Shown: positions 1-5,763, counted from the first letter of the stretch. The stretch: DNA of 7,403 nt from Chitinophaga pinensis (GCA_945876985.1 CAMCQX010000074.1:1-7403), one strand, 5' to 3'. Numbers and translations are program-made. The notes: generated from the letters alone by a model not told the origin.

Positions 1-315
1 CGTTTTTTGTTCTATAATTTGTTTTAAATTTAAAAGTGCTGGTGTAAATGGCAATGCTTTTTTCGAAATATTGGAATAAGTATATTCAAAATTTGAAGAG
101 GCATACCAAGCTACTTTTCTATTGGTTTTTATCAATTTTCCAAAAATAATTACTTCATCGTTTTTCCATGCTATTGCATCATTTAATTCTTCAAAATAAT
201 GCAATATTTGTTCGTCACTTAATATTTTTCCAAAGTAATTTACATGGCCATTGCATGGCAATAAATTACTTGTATTATTATTAAATAATAGTTGGTGTTG
301 TATTTGGTTTGGCAT
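1..315 (-). CDS. alkB: AlkB-like 2-oxoglutarate/Fe(II) DNA dealkylase, N-terminal part (cut by window edge)
   Basis: This reading frame is open from an ATG at 315 to the window edge and gives 105 residues. The protein resembles the N-terminal half of Bacteroidota AlkB-type dioxygenases, which remove alkyl groups from DNA bases by oxidative demethylation. Recognisable parts are the NLLPCNGHVNYFGKIL lead-in (residues 17-32), WKNDEVIIFGK (50-60), RKVAWYASSNFEYTYSN (66-82) and LPFTPALLNLK (88-98). The first two belong to the nucleotide-recognition side, and the YTYSN and PFTPALL blocks are typical of the family. The Fe(II)-binding HxD...H residues and the 2-oxoglutarate-binding arginine would lie beyond position 1, so activity cannot be judged. 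The ATG lies inside the end of the upstream flavin-reductase-like gene (35-nt overlap) and is the only ATG in this frame ahead of the conserved region, which suggests coupled translation. The family assignment is strong by motif recall; the exact substrate is not known. Confidence 0.85.
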   Translation of the reverse strand, partial: MPNQIQHQLLFNNNTSNLLPCNGHVNYFGKILSDEQILHYFEELNDAIAWKNDEVIIFGKLIKTNRKVAWYASSNFEYTYSNISKKALPFTPALLNLKQIIEQKT

Positions 316-928
316 AACTTAATCGTGCTATTTTAGTAGTTTTATAATAACTATCAAGCCCGCTGCAAGTAATAGTTTGCGCCTTTTCTAAGTTTATAAA
401 ACCATCGTTTTCCATGCAGTCACTTGGGTAGTTAATGAGTTTTATTTCGCCAATTAACAAAATAGTTTGATTGCTTTGAATGGTTATTTTTTCTTTCAAT
501 TGAACACCCAATTGAATAAAACTTTCTTGCACAAATGGCGCTTTAAAATCGTCTTTATACTCAGCTGTTAATTGCGTAGCTTCAAACTCAGATACTTCTT
601 TTTCATAACGCGCAGCTGTTTGGTGTGCTTGCTTATAAATAGATTCATTGATATGATTAATGGTGTAATATTCTGTATTTAAAATATTAGCAAGCGTATG
701 TCTTTCCACCGAATCTGGTCTTACAAAAAAACCAATTAATGGTGGATTTGCACCTATGTGAACAATGGAATTGAAAATGGCTAAATTAGTTTGATTTTCA
801 TTGTTTGTAGTTCCAATTAAACACACGCTTTTAAAGCCACCAATCGAATTAATGAGGTTGGCTCTTTTGCGTTGCTCCATTTGCATAATATCGTCAAAAT
901 GAAGACAGGTTTTTATTGTATTATCCAT
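281..928 (-). CDS. flavin reductase-like, FMN-binding split-barrel protein
   Basis: This 215-residue protein belongs to the flavin reductase-like/flavoredoxin family, which forms FMN-binding split barrels that reduce flavin or use bound FMN. The best signature is NLAIFNSIVHIGANPPLIGFFVRP (48-71, flavin-phosphate region). It is followed by ERHTLANI (75-82), the YYTINHI strand (87-93), and the EVSEFEA...DFKAPFVQES block (111-136). There is no signal peptide or membrane segment, so it should be cytoplasmic. Its ATG overlaps the stop of the preceding SDR gene in the string ATGGATAA, a typical coupling arrangement. Its 3' end overlaps alkB by 35 nt. The substrate cannot be read from the sequence. 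Given its neighbours, a role in supplying or handling reduced flavin for a repair or photoreceptor enzyme is possible but inferred. Family confidence is high and function confidence is low. Confidence 0.88.
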   Translation of the reverse strand: MDNTIKTCLHFDDIMQMEQRKRANLINSIGGFKSVCLIGTTNNENQTNLAIFNSIVHIGANPPLIGFFVRPDSVERHTLANILNTEYYTINHINESIYKQAHQTAARYEKEVSEFEATQLTAEYKDDFKAPFVQESFIQLGVQLKEKITIQSNQTILLIGEIKLINYPSDCMENDGFINLEKAQTITCSGLDSYYKTTKIARLSYAKPNTTPTII

Positions 929-1619
929 TTTTAATATTATTCATACCACCATCCACAGCCAAAACTTGTCCAGTTATCCAAGCCGATTGTTCTAGTAATA
1001 AAAACACAATTGCATTCGCAATGTCGGTTGGTTCACCAATTTTACGCAAAGGATTTCTTTTTTGCATGGCCTCTATTTTTTCTGGCGAACTAATGAATTT
1101 ACTTCCCAATGGTGAATTGACCAATGACGGTGCTACGCAATTTACCCGAATATTGGGAGCTAATTCGGCCGATAATGCTTTTGTTAATCCTTCAACTGCT
1201 CCTTTTGCCATGGCAATAGAACTATGAAAAGGCATTCCGGTACTTACTGCTACGGTACTTATAAATACGATGGATGCATTTTCCGATTTTTTTAAATTTG
1301 ACAAGTATGCTTGCACAAATGCAACGGCTCCCAATGAATTAATTGATAAATCGTTGTTAAATTCCGCTGCTGTTAAACGTGCAAATGGTTTTAAATTAAT
1401 AGTTCCTGGAAAATATACCAATCCGTCAATTGGCTTTTCTATAGCTGGGAAATTTCCAAAATCATAACTTGGCACTTCGTAAAATTCATCATAATCAAAA
1501 TCTTTTGGTTTGGTACTAATACCAATAATTTGATAGCCTTTTTCTTTTAAAAAAACAGCTGTTTGCTTTGCAATGGCGCTTGATGCACCTGCTAAAATAA
1601 ATGTTTTTGCTTGGTTCAT
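921..1619 (-). CDS. atypical short-chain dehydrogenase/reductase (SDR) lacking the catalytic tyrosine
   Basis: The 232-residue protein has the overall layout of an SDR: an N-terminal beta-strand and glycine motif (FILAGASSAIA, 7-17), an Asn-containing helix (INSLGAVAFVQA, 93-104), a VFISTVAVSTG strand (118-128), AKGAVEGLTKALSAELAP (138-155), IRVNCVAPSLVNSPL (157-171) and the C-terminal WITGQVLAVDGG (214-225). Important positions deviate from the classical family. The TGxxxGxG motif reads AGASSAIA, the NNAG stretch reads YFPG (69-72), Thr122 stands at the usual catalytic Ser, and Ile135 stands where the YxxxK tyrosine belongs, although Lys139 and Asn94 remain. It may bind NAD(P) but is unlikely to use the standard SDR mechanism. 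Its start overlaps the upstream stop by one base (TAATG), and its stop overlaps the next start. The fold call is secure; the substrate is unknown. Confidence 0.88.
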   Translation of the reverse strand: MNQAKTFILAGASSAIAKQTAVFLKEKGYQIIGISTKPKDFDYDEFYEVPSYDFGNFPAIEKPIDGLVYFPGTINLKPFARLTAAEFNNDLSINSLGAVAFVQAYLSNLKKSENASIVFISTVAVSTGMPFHSSIAMAKGAVEGLTKALSAELAPNIRVNCVAPSLVNSPLGSKFISSPEKIEAMQKRNPLRKIGEPTDIANAIVFLLLEQSAWITGQVLAVDGGMNNIKNG

Positions 1620-1897
1620 TATCGTTTCGAAATTTTATTGTTTGAAATACTTCTTTGTAAATTGCATTTGAATCTATCAATGTCACTGCTGCGTTTGGCA
1701 GTATGTTTTGTTTTACAATTTTCAACTCTTTTTCGCCATAGTTTATAGCTACTAAATTTCAAATTGTTTTTCATCAAAACCTTAACATCTGCCTCCTTTA
1801 ACCCAAATTGAAATTCAATGGCGTCAAAAGGAGTTCTGTCTTCCCAAGCCATTTCTATTACTCGGTCTATCATTATTTCATTGAGTTCAGTTTTCAT
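1619..1897 (-). CDS. TIGR03643/DUF2805-type small protein, possible helix-turn-helix
   Basis: This 92-residue protein matches, by recall, the uncharacterised TIGR03643 (DUF2805) family. The conserved core is DRVIEMAWEDRTPFDAIEFQ with FGLKEADVKVLMKNNL after it (11-46), then SSYKLWRKRV (49-58) and the basic KTKHTAKRSSDIDRFKCN segment (62-79). The stretch AIEFQFGLKEADVKVLMKN has the helix-glycine turn-helix pattern of sigma-factor-like DNA-binding domains, and the C-terminal third is rich in Lys and Arg. I infer a possible DNA-binding role; none is established to my knowledge. I chose the ATG at 1897 because the family homology begins there; an upstream ATG at 1939 would add 14 unrelated residues. 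It is the first gene of the leftward operon and its stop codon overlaps the SDR start (TAATG). No signal peptide or membrane segment is visible. Confidence 0.85.
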   Translation of the reverse strand: MKTELNEIMIDRVIEMAWEDRTPFDAIEFQFGLKEADVKVLMKNNLKFSSYKLWRKRVENCKTKHTAKRSSDIDRFKCNLQRSISNNKISKR

Positions 1898-2046
1898 TGC
1901 TTTGCAATTTGTTTGCTTTATTATTTTTAATAAACACACTTACAGTAAATAAGTTTACATATTTTAATAAATTATTTTATTTGAAGTTACTCCTTTATTT
2001 ATAATAAAAAATTTAGATTATCATGTAGTAATTGTATTTTTACCCC
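1898..2046. promoter_or_regulatory. divergent intergenic region with a small palindrome
   Basis: This 149-bp AT-rich region lies between two divergent start codons and must carry promoters for both directions. A perfect inverted repeat GTAAA-TAAG-TTTAC occupies 1945-1958, about 50 bp upstream of the leftward operon start, and could be an operator. I could not find a convincing TTTG...TAnnTTTG promoter on either strand. The best rightward candidate (TTTA at 2012-2015, 19 nt, TATTTTTA at 2035-2042) is off consensus and sits too close to the ATG. Confidence 0.3.
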
Positions 2047-2838
2047 ATGATAAATTTTGAAAAACTATGTATCGATACATGTACTTTGGCTAAAATTGCT
2101 GGTCTGTTTATTATGAAAGAAAGCAAAGGTTTTACTTACGATAAAGTGGAAACCAAAACCTTTAACCAATTGGTAAGTTATGTTGATAAAACCGCAGAAC
2201 AAATGTTAGTGGAAGGTTTGCAAAAATTATTGCCGCAGGCAGGTTATATTACAGAAGAAGAAACCATTGCCACCGAAGAAAAAGAGTTCATGTGGATCAT
2301 TGATCCGTTGGATGGCACCACCAATTTCATTCATAGCCTACCAGTTTTTAGTGTAAGCATTGGGCTTATGCATAACAAAGAATTGATATTAGGCGTAGTT
2401 TATGAATGCAATAGAGACGAAATGTTTTATGCCTGGAAAGGTAGCAAGGCATATTTAAACAATCAAATCATTCAAGTAAAACAAAATCCTGATTTAAGTA
2501 AATCGCTTTTGGCTACAGGTTTTCCCTATTACGATTTTGAGGTAATGGAAAATTATTTGGCTACACTCAAATATTTAATGGTAAATACACAAGGAATGCG
2601 CAGAATGGGAAGTGCCGCTGTCGATTTGGCTTACACTGCTTGTGGCCGTTTTGATGGTTTTTTTGAATACGGACTTCACCCTTGGGATGTGGCAGGAGGT
2701 GCTTTTATAGTTCAACAAGCTGGCGGCAAGCTCAGTACTTTTTCTGGTAGCAATGATTATATTTTCAGTAAAACTTTAATTGCCTCATCAGCTGTTTTAT
2801 ACCCAAGTTTTTTTGAGGTAATAAAAAAGAATTTTTAA
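2047..2838 (+). CDS. inositol monophosphatase family protein
   Basis: This 263-residue protein belongs to the Mg2+-dependent inositol monophosphatase/SuhB phosphatase family, which hydrolyses inositol 1-phosphate and related sugar or nucleotide phosphates. All metal-site motifs are present. Acidic residues E70 and E71 sit in YITEEET. The first signature DPLDGTTNF spans 86-94 (D86 and D89 bind metal), and the second, HPWDVAGG, spans 211-218 (D214). The DLAYTACGRFDGFFEYGL block (193-210) is also typical. Length is normal for the family and no residue needed for catalysis is missing. The start is placed at the ATG at 2047, where family similarity begins; an in-frame TTG at 2032 would add five residues without support. 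The gene stands alone on the plus strand, with 324 nt before rplM. Its natural substrate cannot be decided between inositol phosphate, 3'-phosphoadenosine 5'-phosphate (PAP)-like and other small phosphates; motif spacing looks more like IMPase/SuhB than CysQ. Confidence 0.93.
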   Translation: MINFEKLCIDTCTLAKIAGLFIMKESKGFTYDKVETKTFNQLVSYVDKTAEQMLVEGLQKLLPQAGYITEEETIATEEKEFMWIIDPLDGTTNFIHSLPVFSVSIGLMHNKELILGVVYECNRDEMFYAWKGSKAYLNNQIIQVKQNPDLSKSLLATGFPYYDFEVMENYLATLKYLMVNTQGMRRMGSAAVDLAYTACGRFDGFFEYGLHPWDVAGGAFIVQQAGGKLSTFSGSNDYIFSKTLIASSAVLYPSFFEVIKKNF

Positions 2839-2845
2839 CATACAC

Positions 2846-2896
2846 CGTCAGACGATTGAGCAAAGGCATAGGGTTGGGAAGGCGTCAAACGCTTGA
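2846..2896. repeat. degenerate two-copy direct repeat in a G+C-rich island
   Basis: CGTCAGACGATTGA (2846-2859) and CGTCAAACGCTTGA (2883-2896) match at 12 of 14 positions and are 37 nt apart start to start. The segment 2845-2896 is about 54% G+C (28 of 52), clearly above its AT-rich surroundings. It lies just behind the IMPase stop codon. It may be a small interspersed repeat or the remnant of one; nothing shows coding capacity. Confidence 0.5.
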
Positions 2897-3035
2897 TATA
2901 TTATGAGTTTTAAAATTTCCTCCCAAAAGTGCTTTTTCCAAAGCAAATAATATTTCTAAATAGCAATTTTCAAGTCAATTTATAAAAAGTTTGATTATCA
3001 TTGCCCTCATTTTAAAAAATAGGTGAAGTATAATA

Positions 3036-3101
3036 TTCTAGAAATTAGAAAATTAAGTTTAATTGAATTATTTTAAACTTTTTTTACAATTTTTTCTAGA
3101 A
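3036..3101. repeat. nested AT-rich inverted repeat, possible terminator or upstream element
   Basis: Outer arms TTCTAGAA (3036-3043 and 3094-3101) enclose inner arms AAGTTTAA (3055-3062) and TTAAACTT (3073-3080) around a 10-nt loop. The segments between the arms are also partly complementary, so one long imperfect stem is possible. The inner stem is followed by a run of seven T (the last two bases of the arm included), as in a weak intrinsic terminator. The outer arm ends four bases before the rplM -33 element, so the structure could instead act as an upstream activating or operator element. Confidence 0.45.
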
Positions 3102-3104
3102 GTG

Positions 3105-3136
3105 TTTGCTATTGTAAACATAATGATATACTTTTG
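3105..3136 (+). promoter_or_regulatory. Bacteroidota-type housekeeping promoter of the rplM operon
   Basis: TTTG at 3105-3108 and TACTTTTG at 3129-3136 match the Bacteroidota -33 TTTG and -7 TAnnTTTG elements exactly, with a 20-nt spacer within the usual range. Transcription should begin around 3142, leaving a 5' leader of about 20 nt before the rplM GTG. It sits immediately ahead of the ribosomal protein genes. Confidence 0.8.
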
Positions 3137-3162
3137 CCACCCTTAAAAAAAAGAATAAAGCT

Positions 3163-3606
3163 GTGGATTCATTGAGTTACAAAACAATATCGGCAAACAA
3201 AGCTACTGTCAACAAAGACTGGTATGTATTTGACGCTGAGGGACAAACTGTAGGACGTTTCTCTACAAGATTAGCAAATATGTTGCGTGGAAAGAACAAA
3301 GTAAACTTTACACCAAATGTTGATTGTGGAGATAATATTATAGTTGTCAACGCTAGTAAAGTACGCTTTACTGGAAATAAATTAAACGATAAAGAATACA
3401 AATTCTACTCTGGTCACCCAGGTGGATTGAGAACTGAAACTGCAAAGCAGTTATTGGTTCGTAGACCAACTTACGTTGTAGAACATGCAATAAAAGGTAT
3501 GTTACCTAAAAACAAATTGGGTGCAGAAATATTCCGCAACCTTTATGTTTATGAAGGTGCAGAACATCCTCATGCTCCTCAACAACCAAAAGAACTTAAA
3601 TTTTAA
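3163..3606 (+). CDS. rplM: 50S ribosomal protein L13
   Basis: L13 is an early-assembling protein of the large ribosomal subunit that binds 23S rRNA. The 147-residue product has the normal bacterial length. Diagnostic segments are DWYVFDAEGQTVGRFSTRLA (19-38), LRGKNKVNFTPNVDCGDNII (41-60) and the signature GMLPKNKLGAEIFRNLYVYEG (112-132), ending in AEHPHAPQQP (133-142). Translation most probably begins at GTG 3163, because MDSLSYKT aligns with the usual MDTLSYKT start and no upstream ATG fits. There is no Shine-Dalgarno sequence, only an A-rich leader, as expected in this phylum. It is the first gene of the unit rplM-rpsI-rpsB, preceded by a consensus promoter, with only 2 nt separating it from rpsI. 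L13 and S9 are paired in most bacteria. Confidence 0.98.
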   Translation: MDSLSYKTISANKATVNKDWYVFDAEGQTVGRFSTRLANMLRGKNKVNFTPNVDCGDNIIVVNASKVRFTGNKLNDKEYKFYSGHPGGLRTETAKQLLVRRPTYVVEHAIKGMLPKNKLGAEIFRNLYVYEGAEHPHAPQQPKELKF

Positions 3607-3608
3607 AA

Positions 3609-3995
3609 ATGGAAGTGAATAACGCACTAGGAAGAAGAAAAACTGCTGTTGCTCGAGTGTACCTATCAGTAGGAACGGGCAATGTAACGGTAAACGGTAA
3701 AGATGTGAAAGTATACTTTCCATCACTTGTAATGCAAAATGCTGCTTTAAAACCTTTTGAGGTTACCAACACTGTTGGTCAGTATGATGTAAGAGTACTT
3801 GTGAATGGTGGTGGAACATCAGGCCAATCCGAAGCAGTTAGTTTAGGAATTACAAGAGCGCTTGTAAAATTCGATGCCGAACTGAAGCCTGCTTTAAAAG
3901 CAGTTGGTTTAACAACACGTGATCCAAGAATGGTAGAACGTAAAAAACCTGGTCAGAAAAAAGCTCGTAAGCGTTTCCAATTTGTTAAACGTTAA
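3609..3995 (+). CDS. rpsI: 30S ribosomal protein S9
   Basis: S9 is a small-subunit head protein whose C-terminal tail reaches the P-site tRNA anticodon. The 128-residue product carries the family blocks [19 protein letters not shown] (6-24), [21 protein letters not shown] (65-85) and [21 protein letters not shown] (100-120). The basic tail ends in QFVKR: the terminal Lys127-Arg128 are kept, but the residue before them is Val126, where most bacteria have Ser (SKR). It starts at an ATG 2 nt after the rplM stop and is followed 19 nt later by rpsB, so all three should share one mRNA from the promoter at 3105-3136. Confidence 0.98.
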   Translation: MEVNNALGRRKTAVARVYLSVGTGNVTVNGKDVKVYFPSLVMQNAALKPFEVTNTVGQYDVRVLVNGGGTSGQSEAVSLGITRALVKFDAELKPALKAVGLTTRDPRMVERKKPGQKKARKRFQFVKR

Positions 3996-4014
3996 TCAAA
4001 AGGTACACATAAAA

Positions 4015-4776
4015 ATGGCAAAAATTACTCAACAAGAATTATTGGAAGCAGGTGTGCACTTTGGTCACCTTACCCGTAAGTGGAGCCCTAAAATGGCACC
4101 GTATATTTTCATGGAAAAGAACGGTATTCACTTAATAGATTTAAATAAAACTGCAGTTAAATTAGAAGAAGCTGCTCACGCATTAAAAAATATCATTCGC
4201 TCTGGTCGCAAAGTAATGTTTGTGGCAACTAAAAAACAGGCTAAAGAAATTATTGAAGCTGAAGCTAAACGTGTTAACATGCCTTACGTAACTGAACGTT
4301 GGTTAGGTGGAATGTTAACTAACTTCCAAACTGTTCGTAAGTCTATCAAAAAAATGCAAATGATTGAAAAGATGGGTATCGATGGTACTTATACTAATAT
4401 CAACAAAAAAGAGCGTTTAATGTTAGATAGAGAAAAAGATAAATTAACTAGATTAGTTGGTGGAATTGCGGAAATGAACCGTACGCCTGCTGCTTTAATT
4501 ATAGTGGATGCAAAACGCGAACATTTAGCAGTGGCTGAAGCAATGCGTTTAAATATTCCAACTTTTGCTTTAGTTGATACCAATACTGATCCAAACAATA
4601 TTGATTATCCAATTCCAGCAAATGACGATGCAGCAAAATCAATCGCATTAATTACTAAATACTTAACCGATGCAATTGTGGAAGGTATGGCTGAACGTAA
4701 AAGCGATAAAGAAAAAGAAAGTGATAAAGAAACTATAGTTGTTGCAGAAATAGAGACTGAAACAGCAGAAGCTTAA
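4015..4776 (+). CDS. rpsB: 30S ribosomal protein S2
   Basis: S2 is a late-binding small-subunit protein that helps attach S1-like proteins and keep the ribosome's initiation platform. The 253-residue product begins [20 protein letters not shown] (1-20) and continues with [20 protein letters not shown] (21-40), [20 protein letters not shown] (90-109) and the late signature [20 protein letters not shown] (188-207). The start is the ATG at 4015; the frame stays open back to a TTG at 3982, but that lies within rpsI and the family begins at MAKIT. After residue 225 comes a charged, low-complexity tail ([14 protein letters not shown], then an acidic end), as is common in Bacteroidota S2. A strong terminator follows directly, so rpsB ends the unit. 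Confidence 0.98.
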   Translation: MAKITQQELLEAGVHFGHLTRKWSPKMAPYIFMEKNGIHLIDLNKTAVKLEEAAHALKNIIRSGRKVMFVATKKQAKEIIEAEAKRVNMPYVTERWLGGMLTNFQTVRKSIKKMQMIEKMGIDGTYTNINKKERLMLDREKDKLTRLVGGIAEMNRTPAALIIVDAKREHLAVAEAMRLNIPTFALVDTNTDPNNIDYPIPANDDAAKSIALITKYLTDAIVEGMAERKSDKEKESDKETIVVAEIETETAEA

Positions 4777-4806
4777 TTGATCAAAATTTTATAATAATTA
4801 TTAAGG

Positions 4807-4844
4807 AAAAGAGAATTTGGATTTTGGTTCAAATTCTCTTTTTT
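4807..4844 (+). terminator. intrinsic terminator after rpsB
   Basis: A perfect 13-bp inverted repeat has arms AAAAGAGAATTTG (4807-4819) and CAAATTCTCTTTT (4830-4842) around a 10-nt loop. The right arm runs into a tract of six T (4839-4844). It lies 30 nt after the rpsB stop and 78 nt before tsf, so it should end or strongly reduce the rplM-rpsI-rpsB transcript. Confidence 0.85.
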
Positions 4845-4851
4845 ATAAAAT

Positions 4852-4889
4852 GGAATTTGCTGATTTTTAATCAGAATTTCCGAGTTTTT
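4852..4889 (+). terminator. second hairpin with short T-tract in the rpsB-tsf gap (backup terminator or leader element)
   Basis: An imperfect stem-loop spans 4852-4881: GGAA pairs with TTCC, TT with AA, and CTGATT with AATCAG, with one mismatch, one bulged G and a TTT loop. A run of five T follows at 4885-4889. It could be a backup terminator, or a regulatory hairpin in the tsf leader if a promoter lies before it. No consensus Bacteroidota promoter is visible between it and tsf. Confidence 0.5.
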
Positions 4890-4922
4890 CAAAAAAATAA
4901 ATAAAAAAACAAACAAAAATAT

Positions 4923-5753
4923 ATGTCGATTACAGCAGCAGATGTAAACAAATTACGCCAAATGACCGGTTCAGGAATGATGGATTGTAAAAAAGCTTTA
5001 ACTGAAACCAATGGTGATTTTGAAGCAGCAGTTGATTTATTACGTAAAAGAGGAGCTAAAGTTTCAGCTGCTCGTGCAGATAGAGATGCTAAAGAAGGTG
5101 CAGTGATTGCAAAAACTACTGCAGATAAAAAATTAGGAGTTATTATTCACTTAACTTGTGAAACAGATTTCGTAGCAAAAAATGAAGATTTCGTTGCTTT
5201 TGCAAATCAAATAGCTGATTTAGCTTTAGCTAATAAAGCTGCTAACGTTGATGCTTTAAAAGCATTAACAATGGATGGTTTACCATTATCAGAAAAACTA
5301 TTAGAGCAAGTTGGTAAAATTGGTGAAAAAATTGATGTGATCAATTATGTAATCATGGATGGTGAAAATATTGTTCCTTATATTCATGCTGCTAATCGTT
5401 TAGGTGTTTTAGTTTCACTAAACAATGCTGGAAGCGATGCAAATTTTGTAGCTGGAAAAGATGTTGCCATGCAAATTGCTGCAATGAATCCAATTGCATT
5501 AGATAAAGATGGCGTGGATGCTTCAATCATTGAACGTGAAATTCAAATTGGAAAAGATCAAGCAATTGCCGAAGGTAAACCAGAAGCCATGTTAGAAAAA
5601 ATTGCGCAAGGTAAATTGGGTAAATTCTATAAAGACAACACACTTTTAAATCAAGAATTTGTAAAAGATAGTTCTAAAACGATTACTCAAATGTTAGATA
5701 ATGTTGAAAAAGGCCTAACAGTTAAAGCTTTCAAGCGAGTAGCACTTGGTTAA
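4923..5753 (+). CDS. tsf: translation elongation factor Ts
   Basis: EF-Ts is the cytoplasmic guanine-nucleotide exchange factor that regenerates EF-Tu-GTP. The 276-residue product opens with the UBA-like domain, with signatures VNKLRQMTGSGMMDCKKALT (8-27) and FEAAVDLLRKRGAKVSAARA (33-52). The EF-Tu-contacting TDFV motif at 81-84 lies in HLTCETDFVAKNEDF (76-90). The core dimerisation region follows, with INYVIMDGENIVPYIHA in the middle, and the conserved C-terminal LLNQEFVKDSSKTITQML block is present. It starts with ATG at 4923 after an A-rich leader, without a Shine-Dalgarno sequence. The rpsB-tsf pairing is standard, but here the genes are 146 nt apart with one strong and one possible terminator between them. 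A third terminator follows the gene, so tsf looks like its own unit or depends on read-through. Confidence 0.98.
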   Translation: MSITAADVNKLRQMTGSGMMDCKKALTETNGDFEAAVDLLRKRGAKVSAARADRDAKEGAVIAKTTADKKLGVIIHLTCETDFVAKNEDFVAFANQIADLALANKAANVDALKALTMDGLPLSEKLLEQVGKIGEKIDVINYVIMDGENIVPYIHAANRLGVLVSLNNAGSDANFVAGKDVAMQIAAMNPIALDKDGVDASIIEREIQIGKDQAIAEGKPEAMLEKIAQGKLGKFYKDNTLLNQEFVKDSSKTITQMLDNVEKGLTVKAFKRVALG

Positions 5754-5763
5754 TAAAATCTTT

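Larger units (their letters stand above)
2839..3162. other. gene-free stretch between the IMPase gene and rplM
   Basis: These 324 nt contain no convincing coding frame and no tRNA-like fold. From left to right they hold a G+C-rich island with a two-copy repeat (2845-2896), a small inverted repeat TGCTTT-TTCC-AAAGCA (2930-2945) without a T-tract, a large AT-rich nested inverted repeat (3036-3101), the rplM promoter (3105-3136) and a short A-rich leader. Confidence 0.7.

Noticed and set aside
916..1227. Plus-strand open frame of 103 codons
   Set aside because: It lies fully antisense to the SDR and flavin reductase genes, whose protein families are clearly recognisable, and its product resembles nothing.
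1516..1725. Minus-strand open frame of 69 codons bridging the TIGR03643 and SDR genes
   Set aside because: It is a different frame through two recognisable proteins and has no family-like motifs.
1898..1939. Upstream ATG at 1939 for the TIGR03643 gene
   Set aside because: The 14 extra residues have no resemblance to the family, which begins around the ATG at 1897.
2012..2042. Possible promoter TTTA - 19 nt - TATTTTTA ahead of the IMPase gene
   Set aside because: Both elements miss the conserved G, and transcription would start at or after the ATG, so the match is probably chance in AT-rich DNA.
2032..2046. TTG start for the IMPase gene
   Set aside because: The ATG at 2047 fits the family N-terminus; the TTG would add only five unsupported residues.
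2845..2900. Possible tRNA or short CRISPR-like repeat in the G+C-rich island
   Set aside because: No acceptor stem, T-arm or anticodon arm can be formed, and only two imperfect copies exist, with no array.
3177..3401. Minus-strand open frames over rplM (also 3502-3726, 4389-4598 and 6443-6667)
   Set aside because: These are antisense shadows of rplM, rplM/rpsI, rpsB and pyrH/meaB, with no recognisable protein features.
3982..4014. TTG start for rpsB inside rpsI
   Set aside because: S2 proteins begin at MAKIT, encoded from the ATG at 4015.
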